Source: Doryteuthis pealeii
Lineage: Eukaryota; Mollusca; Cephalopoda; Myopsida; Loliginidae
Reading direction: 5' to 3'
Assembly: GCA_023376005.1 (NCBI GenBank)
Contig: CM042145.1
Span: forward strand, 62,677,371-62,741,370
DNA: 64,000 bases
Shown here: piece by piece, positions 41,755 through 51,760 of the stretch
How the letters are laid out: each line of letters opens with the position of its first letter
Position numbering within the stretch: position 1 is the first letter of the stretch
Made by a program: the position numbers and the translations under genes
The notes under the pieces: model-generated
The model's database searches: none
Told to the model about the DNA's origin: nothing
The model's input: the letters and a program-made list of their open reading frames with translations, nothing else

Positions 41755-42441
41755 ACTCCTTTTGATTTTTCACATCAGCATGAGCTGATGGTCTTTCACT
41801 GGAGTCTGAGTGACAGCAAGTCTCCTCAGGTCTCCAGGACTATTCTGATTATTCTGGCAGATTGCAGCAGTGCAGTGTTCTGAATGGTTTCAATCCTTCC
41901 TCTGATTCCCAAACTTTCCAGACCCTTTTCCTTTTGGGACCGTTCTAAGTGCACCAACTACAATTGGTATCACTTTCACTTTCATATTCCATAACTTTTT
42001 CAGTTCTCTGGCAAGGACCAGATATTTGTCCATTTTTTCATTTTCCTTTAGCTTCACCCTGTGATCTGCTGGAACTGCAAAATCCACCAGTTGACAAGTT
42101 CTTTCTTTTTTGTTAATCAGCACTAGGTCTGGTCTTCTTGCTGGGATAAAGTGATCCGTTTTTATTTCAAAGTCCCAGAGAATTTTATGCGTTTCGTTCT
42201 CAAGAACAGATTCTGGTTTATGCATATACCATTTTGTTGTATGGTCAAAATTTAATTTTTTGCATAATTCCCAGTTGATCACCTTCCCAACCCAGTCATG
42301 TCTAGTTTTGTACTCCTGTTGTGCTAGTTTGCTACATTCGCAGAGTACATGGTTTACAGTCTCATCTCTATTACCGCATAGTCTACATTTGCTATTTTGT
42401 TGGGTCTTGTCAATTTTCGCTTTGATATAGTTTGTCCTTAT
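41755..42441 (-). pseudogene. REL-endonuclease LINE, C-terminal domain, best copy (7)
   Basis: The frame is open from 42441 down to 41890. Order: NAIRTNYIKAKIDKTQQNSK; zinc motif CRLCGNRDETVNHVLCEC (CX2CX8HX4C); EYKTRHDWVGKVINWELC; HKPESVLENETHKILWDFEI; RRPDLVLI … LVDFAVPAD, that is P-D-X14-D; then DKYLVLARELKKLWNMKVKV. CCHC followed by RPD and a distant acidic residue is the restriction-like endonuclease layout of R2/R4/NeSL-type LINEs. A frameshift near 41890 ends the frame; the aligned 3' end continues to the (TTA)n. The reverse transcriptase is missing. The flanking TAA repeats suggest the R4/Dong clade, whose Dong member targets TAA repeats. Confidence 0.8.
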
Positions 42442-42443
42442 GG

Positions 42444-42486
<43 letters not shown>

Positions 42487-42500
42487 TTTTTTTTTTTTTT
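42444..42500. repeat. (ATT)n and poly-T
   Basis: ATT units to 42486, then a T run; 5' boundary of LINE copy 7. 42501-42870 beyond contains only a family E scrap at 42692-42735. Confidence 0.9.
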
Positions 42501-42873
42501 AAAACTTTGTTTTTTACAATAACAATTTTTTATAAGTTGGAAATATTTAATTTGTACTCAATGCATGAACTGTCATTGTTAGGCTTTCGATCCAATCAAA
42601 AGTTTGCCGCAGGAGCTAGCTTAATTACCGCCCGATATAGCGGCTTTTAAGCTAGTTTAAAATAAGTGTATTTATTTCAGTATATTTTAAAATATATTTA
42701 CGGCATGTCAACCATTGTTGGGCTATCTTATGATGAATTCAGTTGAACAATTATGGTACAAATATATATTTTCACAATCATTTTAAACAGCTAAACACAT
42801 AGCATTTGTGTATGTCCTTAACTTCTCTGCCACCCGCACGATGCAACATAAGATCATCTTTTAGGCAAAATAC

Positions 42874-43439
42874 ATCATCATCATCATCATCATCATCATC
42901 ATGTCGTGCTAGCAGCACGGATATCCATGACAATCTCTCGCCAACCGCCCCTATCATTCATTACCACTGACAAGTCCTCTTAACAGCATCCGGTACCAGT
43001 ACAGAGTTGGTTAATATAAGCCTTAGTTGGGCGGCCCGCGCTAGCGTTTCCGCGTGCTGGCTTCCACAGGAGAACGTCGCTTATGAGTTCTTCCTTGCTT
43101 CTCCAGCAGTGTCCAGCATGTCTTGTTTGTCTCACTCGTTTGTGTGATAAGAGGCAAGTGATTGTACAGTTGTTTTCTTGTGGGATGTTGTTTCCAAGAT
43201 TTGTTTAATATCGCGCACAGCATTTTTGTGCAGCTCTTGGTAGTAATATTTCATCCACAGAAAACGATGTTAATGCACTCATAAGAAAGGCAGGGTCTGC
43301 TATAAACAGAGTATCAGTCATATGGAAATCTGATCTTACTGATAGGTTAAAGCGACAATTCTTCCAGGCCGTTGTTGTGTCAGTACTACTGTATGGGCGC
43401 ACCACATGGACCCTAACGAAACGCCTAGAGAATAAGGTG
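42874..43439. pseudogene. LINE F copy with 5' inversion (twin priming)
   Basis: The 3' part is on the minus strand, 43236 down to 42874 (KMLCAILNKSWKQHPTRKQL and TCWTLLEKQGRTHKRRSPVE, ending in a CATCATCAT-type tail). The adjoining 5' part is on the plus strand, 43237-43439 (LGSNISSTENDVNALIRKAG, AINRVSVIWKSDLTDRLKRQ, VVSVLLYGRTTWTLTKRLEN). The two parts are consecutive in the protein. AAATAC occurs at both outer limits (42868-42873 and 43440-43445), a likely target duplication. Confidence 0.8.
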
Positions 43440-43499
43440 AAATACAGCTGGTTTAAATTTCAGTGTTTCTCTCCTCTTAGGGTGGTCTACCCAACCCAT

Positions 43500-43680
43500 A
43501 GAAGGATAGAAATGAGATTGATTCATGCCTTTCCCGAGAAAATTAGCACTGAAACACAAACAGCCTCATCAAGGAATTGAACTCGGTTCGTCATTTCTAT
43601 TTCCTACATTAAACTGCCTCTAAGTTCCAATTTTGGAGCTCTGGGGAATGTGGACTATCCTTTCATTACTATTGTTGCAT
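43500..43680 (-). mobile_element. SINE B fragment and family E scrap
   Basis: 43512-43590 is minus-strand SINE B (GATTCATGCCTTTCCCGAG, GGAATTGAACTCGG). 43625-43675 resembles family E (CCAATTTTGGAGCTCTGGGG). Confidence 0.6.
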
Positions 43681-43689
43681 ACCTCTTTA

Positions 43690-44165
43690 CTTTACTTACT
43701 TCTATTCTTCTATTCTTCTTCTGACGTCTTTTCTATCTTTCTAACATCTCTTCTAGCGTCTGGACTTCTTTTGGGGACTTCGTGTCTGGTCTTCCATTGG
43801 GGATTTCTCTTTATCAGAAGCACTGTGTCATTGGTAGTTTTTAGATAATAACACAAGACTTCGATTTGCTTAGATCACATTTTATTTCGAAATCCGCACC
43901 AGACTACCTGCGCAGATCGAGTCGGAGCGTGCAATACACGACTCACCACCGTCGTGGTTTCTGACCAACTGACTAAAAATCTATTTCTAATCTAAACTGG
44001 AAGAGGTTCTCCTCCACTGATTCTCACGGTATCCACCGGAAAGGAACAGGATGAGGCCAAGCCTTGTCACTCATCCTTCAAGGCCGTGGGCTGCAACTTA
44101 TAACAGCCATTTTGATTTCTGCACTATTGTACATAAGTATTAGGTATCTAATAATTATGTAACAC
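43690..44165. other. Unassigned spacer
   Basis: 43870-44110 is relatively GC-rich (CACCAGACTACCTGCGCAG, CCACCGTCGTGGTTTCTGAC) but carries no open frame or recognised repeat. Confidence 0.35.
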
Positions 44166-44169
44166 TATT

Positions 44170-44385
44170 ACTCACAGTTTCAATCTGACCTGTAGTGGTA
44201 GTACCTGTTAGGGTTCCATCTATGGGTTAAATAGAAAAAAATCATTTTAAAATTGTCAAAAAATTAAGTTAAAAAAAATTAAGTACCCATCAAGAATGAA
44301 TAAAACAAAACGTCTTGGACATAGAATGAACGAATGGGTTAACATGCTGTAAAATCCAACCAAACCAAACCAAACCAAATCAAAC
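44170..44385 (-). repeat. Family E repeat, 5' part, minus strand
   Basis: TGACCTGTAGTGGTAGTACC, GGTTCCATCTATGGGTTAAA, then an A-rich block, CATGCTGTAAAATCCAACC and an (ACCAA)n-like end. Confidence 0.8.
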
Positions 44386-44399
44386 CCACCATTTAAGTT

Positions 44400-45590
44400 T
44401 AAAATACATCTTTTTACTCCATTAGGGAAAATTGTTGTAGACCAGTGTAATAAAATCTGCTGAAATTTGGGGTTTAAGGAAATTAGTGTTTTTTTTTTAT
44501 TTTTATCTTTTTTTTATTTTTATTTTTTTAATTTTTATTTAATTTTTTTTATTTTTTATTTTTTGACAATTGAATTGACCGAGAAACAGAGAAACAAAAC
44601 AGAACAATTACTGACACAAATTAATCTGAATGAACGCTGAGAAGAAAACTAAGACAAGAAAAGGAAAAGATGTTAAAATCACATCGCTGGCGGCCATGTT
44701 GTGTTGAATACTGAATTTGGGGAACCTTGAACCTGGTTTAAATGGAGAGAAAAAAAATGATGGCTTATTACAATGGATTATTTGATGTTGCTGACCTCTA
44801 TATAGCACTGAAAGAACTCTTTTGCCAAAGGAGTTACAAAAAGAAAAGAGTTTAATTATCCAAATTAGACACGTTACCATTTTCAATACTTAATTTTTCA
44901 ATTGTTGCTGAGAAACAAACGTTGGTGAACCTCGTTGTTTTCATTTCGTTTCGTTTTGTTTTGTTTTTTGTTTGTTTGTTACGTTCTTTTTTTTGATTCG
45001 TTTCGTTTTTTTTTAAATTTTGTTTTTTCTTGTTGTCTTCGTTCTCTTTTTATTCATCTTTTTTATTTTCAATTTAATCTTTTGTTTGTTTTTCTTTATT
45101 TCGCTTCTTTCTTTTTCAAAATTAGTTTCTTGTTTTTATTTTTTCCTTTTTAATTTTGTTATGATTTTATAAAGTAATTATTCTGTTTCAAGTTTGAAGT
45201 TCAATGTTCTCTTTTTGTGTATCCTACTTTCTCCTATGTAGTGAAGTGGATCAAAGGTCAGAACTTACCTGATGCTAAGCACCCTCGATACTTGATTTGT
45301 TCCGTCGCGACCGCCATTTGCAGTTCCAACACCGCGCATGGGCGGAACAAGCCCCTTTAAGACCACCAGTCATTTGCATACGTGAACAAGTAGCTCAATA
45401 AAAAGCAAGCCAATTGAATGGAAAGCAGTGCGGAAAGCGAGAGGACTTGGAGGACGGCGCATGGTTATATATCTACATCATTCCTTCATATGAAAATTAT
45501 ATACAACTACTATCACTACAAGTTTATTTCTTTTAAATTTAATCTTTGTTTTTTTCTTTGGTTTATTATTATTTGTATTATTCGGGCTAT
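44400..45590. other. Unassigned, T-rich
   Basis: 44480-44570 and 44930-45165 are T-rich. GGCGGCCATGTTG (44690) is a YY1-like motif. 45235-45430 is less AT-rich (CACCGCGCATGGGCGGAAC). No gene supported. Confidence 0.4.
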
Positions 45591-45611
45591 TGTCCTCATC
45601 TTCATTGCTAT

Positions 45612-45740
45612 CTGTACAACGTTTCGGTCGACGTGCCCTCCGGTTTTCTTCAGGTATTTCTTGTCGGACTCAGGAACCTTCTTTTCGAACTCGGGAACCT
45701 TCTTGTCGTAATCGGGAACCTTCTTGTCGTAACCAGGAGC
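45612..45740 (-). repeat. Degraded hammerhead core and 21-bp tandem repeat
   Basis: Minus strand 45653-45615: CTGAAGA, an unpaired 22-nt stem II region, GAAAC-GTT-GUA. The core is present, stem II has decayed. Next to it 45673-45735 holds three copies of GGAACCTTCTTGTCGTAATC. Confidence 0.45.
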
Positions 45741-45839
45741 CATCACGGAACTTTGAACCTAACCCTTTATTCAGTCCTCGGGGGTATCCTGTTCTCATTC
45801 CGCTAACCATAGCTGGGGTGCAGGTGTTAAGCAGTGTTG

Positions 45840-45955
45840 ATTATTATTTTATGTTACTGCTACCCCTGACTAGGATTGAATCTGCAGTCTAGAGATAACT
45901 GTCACTTAGAACTGTCTAAACCTAACTCCTTTATCCACTAGGCTATCTTTCTTAA
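45840..45955 (-). mobile_element. tRNA-like SINE head (family N), copy 2
   Basis: Minus strand: CCTAGTGGATAAAGGAGTTA (A-box region), GCAGATTCAATCCTAG (B box), then AGGGGTAGCAG as in 25935-26010. Confidence 0.55.
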
Positions 45956-45964
45956 AACAACACG

Positions 45965-46110
45965 TTGCATCGTTGTATAGTTCTCATCTAGTCATTTCTC
46001 CAGTAGTTTCGCTAAAGTCCAGGTGGTGAAGCCGTACAATAGTACTGACATGACTTAGAGAGGTCAGATTCCCATATGGTCGATAACCTGTATTGACATC
46101 GCTTTTTGAT
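45965..46110 (-). pseudogene. LINE F scrap, minus strand
   Basis: AAGTCCAGGTGGTGAAGCCGT and CATATGGTCGATAACCTG match the LLYGxTTWTLT and WKSD…SVIW coding regions of other LINE F copies, heavily decayed. Confidence 0.55.
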
Positions 46111-46137
46111 AATAATAACAACAATAATAATAACTAT

Positions 46138-46330
46138 CAAGACCTGTGGATATATCACAGTATGCTAATTTAATTATTACAACGTTTGATATGTTTACTT
46201 AATAGCTATTGCAATTATTATTATTATTATTACATATTGAACTATGTAGCAATAGCCTTTGAGTAAACATATCAAACGTTGTAATAATTAAATTATCATA
46301 CTATGGTATATCCACATGTCCTGCTAGTCA
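46138..46330. repeat. Foldback family M
   Basis: Arms of about 78 bp (46150-46216 and 46246-46320) pair through GTGGATATA, TTAATTATTACAACGTTTGA and TATGTTTACT. ATT units sit in the loop. It ends GTCCTGCTAGT. Half copies are at 15655-15720, 52178-52450 and 60600-60925. Confidence 0.85.
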
Positions 46331-46509
46331 AAATAATTAACTTTAGGGCAAACATGAAAAAGATAAAGGAAATAAAAATGGAGGGGGGGGGTAAACAACT
46401 TTAGGAAACTGTACACGAGATGACATTGATATGGCTAAGAAGAGGAAACTTCAAAAGCGAAAATGAATCTCTTTTAACGCCAGTACAAAAAAAAATCCCA
46501 CAAGAACCA

Positions 46510-47000
46510 ATTATATTAAAGGTTTGGTTTGTTTTACGGCATATCAACCTCAATGGGTCATTTAATGCCGACCAAGTTTTCAAATAGATTCATTCTTAAT
46601 GGATACTCAATTTTTATAAACACATTCTACTATTTAATCCATAGATGGGACCCTAACAGGTACTATCACTTCGGGTCAGAGTGGACCAAGGAATAATGGT
46701 GATGAAGGGGTGCTCCACATTCTCCACACCTCCAGAACTGGAACCTCACCATCAGACAGAGCTTAACGTCATTCTCAGGATAGGAAGACCCTCAGCCACC
46801 GTCTTCTAGCACATATATGATAAAAAAAGGTTGGGGGTTTCCATAAAGGCAATAGGTTTGGGGCAATCATATAGTTGCTAGGGCTTGACGTAACCAGTCG
46901 ATTGATCGGAGGGGGCGCCTCCGACCGCCCGTCTAGCCTAAGTAAGGGTCAAAGTGGAGTGTTGCATGTTATTGACTGCTCAGCTACCTGGGTTCCATCC
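46510..47000 (+). repeat. Family E repeat, near full length
   Basis: TTACGGCATATCAACC, ATGGGACCCTAACAGGTACT, CCTCAGCCACCGTCTTCTAG, GATTGATCGGAGGGGGC, GTCTAGCCTAAGTAAGGG. 47005-47560 after it is unassigned. Confidence 0.85.
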
Positions 47001-47564
47001 CTAAGCATCCAATTATATTAAATCAAAAATTGATAATACGCAACCGAATAGCAAGTGTAGGTTATGTGGTGACAGAGATGAAACAGTTAATCAAATGCAG
47101 CAAACTGGCACAAAAGGAAATCATGACTAGGTACTAGAAATAGTGTAGATAACAATGAAGATAGGACAATAGTCCGAATAACGCAGATAATACTAATCAT
47201 CAAGCCTCATCTCAAACATTCAGAGAAATAGGATAACAACTGAATTTTATTTCAAAAATTTGGCGCCTGTTGGTGTATGTGCATGTGTGTACATGTCAAG
47301 TATTTGTGTATATTTATGTCCGGTTGTGAATTGTCTGGTTATTTTGCTCCATTCTCTAAATAATTTCAACATTGTAAAGAAAAAATATCAACTTGCATAA
47401 TGACCATAACTTTATTTTTTCCTAAGAAAATCAGAGTTAAAGTTCGGAACTTTTCTCAAAGAACTAAAATTTAGAATAATGAAAATGGAGAAAGCCGAAT
47501 CTGAGGCCTTAGGTCATCCTTGAGTTTGTGGGGGTGAATTATTATTATTGTTAAGGGATGGAAT

Positions 47565-47810
47565 TGCGTTATAGGTGATCCACTGGAAATTCTGCAAGAG
47601 ATTAAAACTGGACACGGCGAGATAAGTTCAAATTATGGACGCGGCTGTTTGCATTTCACTTAGCACTAATACTCTTGAGGAAAGATATGAACCTGTCTAT
47701 TCTCCCTCCAGCTATGGGTAGATAGTATGACAGACTTGGCACTATAACCTTGGTATGGCAACTGGTCTTGGAGAAAGAAAAATCTGAATTCAAACCAAAG
47801 GGACTCTCTT
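47565..47810 (+). mobile_element. SINE B, degraded head
   Basis: GAGATAAGTTCAAATTATGG as eroded B box, GCTGTTTGCATTTCACTTAG, CTCCCTCCAGCTATGGGTAG, ACAGACTTGGCAC, GGTATGGCAACTGGTC. Confidence 0.75.
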
Positions 47811-47889
47811 CTCGTTAGTCAAAACTACTTTGACAGACCCTCTTAAGACATATAAGTGGATTCATGTCTTTTTCAAAGCCATTATTGCG

Positions 47890-48125
47890 AAGATACTACA
47901 TGTGGCAGCATGTTTCCAACAGGACCATCATGGAAAGAACTGGACTCCCTTTCATATATGACATACTTATCCAGCGCAACCTGAGAACACCCTTTGAACC
48001 ACTTGAACACCCTTTGGGACGACAGCCTGCCAAAGCAGATTCTGTACTGTCAACTGAGGGAAGGGTCACTTCAAATCGGTAGGCACAAAGGCAACATCAA
48101 GAGGAACCTGGAGGACTTGTATTTC
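47890..48125 (+). pseudogene. LINE reverse transcriptase C-terminal remnant
   Basis: Frame one: WQHVSNRTIMERTGLPFIYD then ILIQRNL, the N-T-x-V-L-E-R-A-G-L-P-S-I region. After a frameshift: DDSLPKQILYCQLREGSLQI, GRHKGNIKRNLEDLY, matching the downstream LPKQxLYGQL…GRPxxRxKD region. It belongs to the same LINE type as 5038-5136. The GH-x-x-RM part between the two blocks is lost. Confidence 0.7.
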
Positions 48126-48233
48126 CCCATAGGCAGTTGGCAAGACGCATCCAGGAATCGAGTCAAATAGAGAAAACAAGATTCACATAGTGTCATCATC
48201 GGATACAATGTACAGCTAGTAGTAGTTGCAGTA

Positions 48234-48500
48234 GTAAGTAAGTAAGTAAGTAAGTAAAGTCGTCGGGGCGACCTAAAGTCGGTATCAGCCAATCAGCGAG
48301 GGAGTCTATCCCCTTTTCACTAGCGCTAGACCAAGGAGATTGTTTTGGCATCTGAGGTGGAGCGCCACACCTACAATCAGCTCCTTACTTTACCGCACAG
48401 ATTCCTGTGCTACTCATACGTTGAGTTGGCGAGGCCCGGAATCGAACTAGGAACAATGTGGTTTCTAGCCGAACGCTCTACCGACTGAGCTAATCCGGCT
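48234..48500 (-). mobile_element. SINE A with (TTAC)n tail, minus strand
   Basis: The tail appears on the plus strand as AGTAAGTAAGTAAGTAAGTA. CTAGCGCTAG landmark, B box, and a head ending AGCCGGATTAGCTCAG. The best example of a tetranucleotide-tailed SINE here. 48510-49000 is unassigned. Confidence 0.9.
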
Positions 48501-48999
48501 TCGAAGAGAATGCAAAATGTCTCACTCGTATTGCATAATTGGTGGGTATCCTATTATGCACGGTTAGTGTAGTATATTTATTTGAATTCAAGATGACGGT
48601 TAACCGAGGATACAGGGATTGTGAGTGACGTCCCTTAACCCTGTTTTTGAATCGTGGGCAGTTTCTGGTTGACTGTTGAATGAGAAGGGCGCAATGGCGC
48701 TTCTCATTTGATTAGCTAGATTCTCACACATGTAATTGTAGATCTAAGAGAAATAAGACTTTTATAAAATACATGTGAATCCACCACAAAGTAATGTCTT
48801 GTGTTGTTACTAAGAACAAACAACAACGCAATACGTCCCAGTGTCGCCCAGAATAAAACAAGAATTCCTGAATCAGTTAGAAAAGAAGAAGAATTTAAGA
48901 AGATAGACAGAACAAACAAGATAGCAGAGGATCGACCGATAGATACCAGTCCAAGTTAAAAAAAATATAGTTATTTACTAAACTGAGCTTGGATGTGGC

Positions 49000-49215
49000 A
49001 CAAAGCCAGAAGTATAGGGCGCCCAGTGAGAATCGAGCCTACTAACAATGGTCTGCTAATCCGGCTGGCTAACCAATCATACCACGTGGAGCGCCCTAAA
49101 CGTGGTTTAGATGTGGCACAAGGCCAGAAGTATGGGGCACCCAGTGAGGAACGAACTTATTAACAATAGTTTGCTAATCTAGCTTGTTAACTATTACACC
49201 ACATAAGGTGCCCAA
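49000..49215 (-). mobile_element. Two tandem tRNA-headed units
   Basis: Minus strand: each unit starts GGGCGCTCCACGTGGTATGA or the variant GGGCACCTTATGTGGTGTAA, then TTGGTTAGCCAGCCGGATTA or equivalent, GAATCTCACTGGGCGCCC, ending TGTGCCACATC. Period about 107 bp. Related in design to the SINE C array. Confidence 0.75.
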
Positions 49216-49400
49216 GTTAAGAATATACACTACTAAATTTAAAGTCACTATACAACACTCGGACGATATCTATTTTTATATATCTATTTAAATTACTAAC
49301 ATGTAAAAAATTCCTTAGTGCTTTATTATCTAATAATGATATATAAGCTAGACCGGTCTCAGTCAGAAGTAATACAATGAAAATAACTTAAACGCAGAAC

Positions 49401-49403
<3 letters not shown>

Positions 49404-49487
<84 letters not shown>

Positions 49488-49729
49488 GAAAAGAAGTGAA
49501 TCCGACGGTATGTAGTATATTAAGAAAAATGAAAAAACACAGGTTTAAATGGGTTACCACTCGCTTTTCTCATTATTCTGTGATAAATAATTTCTTATCT
49601 TATGCCCTGAAGATGATCTAATTAATAGATTGAAACACTGCAGCGTCGGCCAATAAACTCACCACTTAACCCATTTAAACCTGTGTTTTTTCATTTTTCT
49701 TAATATACTACACACACACATACACACAC

Positions 49730-49822
<93 letters not shown>
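49404..49822 (+). repeat. Hammerhead foldback module 6 with flanking microsatellites
   Basis: (AT)n(GT)n at 49404-49485; signature (minus) AGAAGTGAATCCGAC at 49492-49506; left arm 49508-49557; hammerhead core 49604-49650; right arm 49667-49715; then CA/TA, GA and TAGA tracts to 49822. The arms (about 48 bp) are nearly perfect. Same family as 18895-19107. Confidence 0.85.
49604..49650 (+). ncRNA. Hammerhead ribozyme candidate with GUC site
   Basis: GCC, CTGAAGA, T, GATCT with loop AATTAAT closed by AGATT (one G-U), GAAA, C with 8-nt loop closed by G, UC, then GGC. Stem I is 3 bp, with TTA/TAA pairing possible beyond an internal loop. One extra U precedes stem II. The cleavage triplet GUC is the classical optimum. 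Sequence-consistent, not proven. Confidence 0.55.
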
Positions 49823-49824
<2 letters not shown>

Positions 49825-49900
49825 CAGGGATTCTGCGTTTAAGTTATGCTCATTGTATTACTACTGGATGAGACCGGTCAGGCTTATATACCGTTATTAG

Positions 49901-49903
<3 letters not shown>

Positions 49904-49968
<65 letters not shown>
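49904..49968. repeat. (AT)n, 65 bp, then poly-G
   Basis: About 32 AT units followed by GGGGGGGG. Confidence 0.97.
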
Positions 49969-49969
<1 letters not shown>

Positions 49970-50217
49970 GGGGGGGCTGTTTAGTAAAGGTGAAAGGAAA
50001 AGTTATCTCTTATTTCATGACGTAAATCATCGTATCAAAGATGACAGTCCCACGTCATAGAGAAAGATGAAAGACGAAACCCAAATTTGTTGCACGCCAA
50101 TGTGTCAAAGACAGGAGGTGTCAAAGAGCGGGGACACCCCCCCCCCAAATAAAACAAGAACAGGATTGGCAAGTGCAGTTATTTCTAATGCTTTTTGTCA
50201 AATCGACAACGTAAAAA

Positions 50218-50267
<50 letters not shown>

Positions 50268-50282
50268 ATAATAATAATATTA
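50218..50282. repeat. (ACT)n and (ATA)n microsatellite
   Basis: About 16 ACT units, then TAA units. Confidence 0.97.
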
Positions 50283-50384
50283 ATAAATATGAATCATGCA
50301 TGGATTTACTTATTTTGTGTAACCTGTTTATTATGAGTTATTAGGTGTCACATTCATTGCATTGAACAAATTATCACTTTGATT

Positions 50385-50545
50385 GGCTGGTTGGTTGGTT
50401 GGTTGGTTGGATTTTACGGCATGTCAACCCTTGTTGGGTTATTTTATGTAGAAGACATTTTGTTTTATTGATTATTGATGGGTGCTCAATTTTTTTTCAA
50501 ACTCAAATTTTTTAAACACATTTTTTAAAGACATCCTTGAGCACC
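50385..50545 (+). repeat. Family E repeat, 5' end with (TTGG)n
   Basis: (TTGG)n at 50390-50410, then TTACGGCATGTCAACCC and the A/T block. A further 70-bp E fragment lies at 50860-50930. Confidence 0.8.
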
Positions 50546-50584
50546 ATGCTTTTTTCTCAGGGTGTTTCATTTAAGTTAAAGAAG

Positions 50585-50860
50585 TCTAACCATACAGTAG
50601 TACTGACAAAACTAAAGTTTGAAGAATTCCTATCAGAAAAATATTAAGGAACAATAACAATAAAATAACTTGAATCTGCTGGTCTCTAATCAACACCCAG
50701 AGGCTCCCTGAAAATACCGGTTAATAATCAAATTGATTTTCAACTGTCGAATACATGAACGAGTCCCAACATTTTTTTCAAGGGTTTGTTGACGAAAAAA
50801 ATGTTTATAAAAGAGAGAAAAAATTGAGACCTTAGAACAGAGATGATGTAACCATAATAG
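50585..50860 (+). repeat. 275-bp direct repeat, copy 1 (copy 2 at 51395-51690)
   Basis: Shared: CCATACAGTAGTACTGAC / CCATACTGTAGTACTAAC, AACAATAACAATAAAATAAC, GGTTAATAATCAAATTGATT, GAATACATGAACGA, GAGACCTTAGA. The copies are about 810 bp apart and differ at roughly one base in eight. The first bases resemble LINE F debris. Confidence 0.85.
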
Positions 50861-50934
50861 TTGGTTGGTTGGATTTTACGGCATATCAACCCATTGGGTT
50901 ATTTTATGCATTTTTATTTGTTTTATTTCTTCTT

Positions 50935-51390
50935 TGTGGAGTATGTCTGTTATGTGTGTAGCTATTTGGGTATCGTTTTAGATTTTGCTTTTATTAGGAA
51001 TTTGATATAATGATGCATGTTTAGTTATCTGTTGAAATCAGCATTTCTGCTGAGTATTTTTATATCAAGTGTTTATGTGGGTCATTTTTTGTAGATCTAT
51101 GAACCTACATTTTTCATAGAAGGCTGATTCTTTTTACGAAGTTCAATATTTTTAAGGGTCTATTTTTACAAATAGTTCGTTCAAATTGTTAATATTGTAA
51201 AACTTTCTTTGAGTGTGGGTGAGGTTTGTGCATTCGACCAAAATATCTTTTATTGTGTATTGGTTAACACATGAACATTTAGGTGGAGGTTTTTCTTTTA
51301 GAATGAAGTTAATGGGTTAATCTGGTGTCGCCGGGTAACAGTAGTTTCTTCGTTTCTGGTATTAGAGAAGAAACCACTATTAACCGGCTA
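50935..51390. other. Unassigned spacer between the direct repeats
   Basis: T-rich; no gene or known repeat. Confidence 0.4.
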
Positions 51391-51684
51391 CGCATTTACC
51401 ATACTGTAGTACTAACACGGTCACTATTTGGAAGATTTCTCGTTTGAAAAATGTTAAGAAACTATAACAGTAAAATAACTCTAGCCTGCTGTTCACTAAT
51501 CCACAGCCAAATTCCCTCTGAAAAATTCATTATCCCGGTTAATAATCAAATTGATTTTCAACTGGCGAATACATGAACGAATCCCAACTTTTATTTCAAT
51601 GGTTTATTGACGAAAAAAAAAAAATGTTTACTTAGGCAGACAAAAGAGGAGAAAAAATCGAGACCTTAGAGCGGAGATGTTGAT

Positions 51685-51760
51685 CAATATGCGCATGCGT
51701 CTGTCGTGCTACGGTCACTCCAAAATGGCGAACTGGCGTGATTTCGCTTGACACGAAGTG
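51685..51760 (+). promoter_or_regulatory. Possible housekeeping-type promoter
   Basis: ATGCGCATGCGTCTG (51689) fits the NRF-1 palindrome TGCGCATGCGC, and 40 bp downstream CCAAAATGGCGAACTGG fits a YY1 site with embedded ATG. The following 400 bp are GC-richer than the surroundings and free of microsatellites. TATA-less metazoan promoters often combine these two sites. No downstream exon could be identified, so this is only a candidate. Confidence 0.35.

Noticed and set aside
44608..44886. 92-codon minus-strand frame with ATGGCCGCC start context
   Set aside because: The ATG is internal, the amino-acid sequence has no recognisable features, and no splice structure supports it.
45590..45892. 100-codon frame with RNREPSCRN-type repeats
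   Set aside because: The repetition comes from a 21-bp tandem repeat; no domain, and the frame starts in a decayed hammerhead region.
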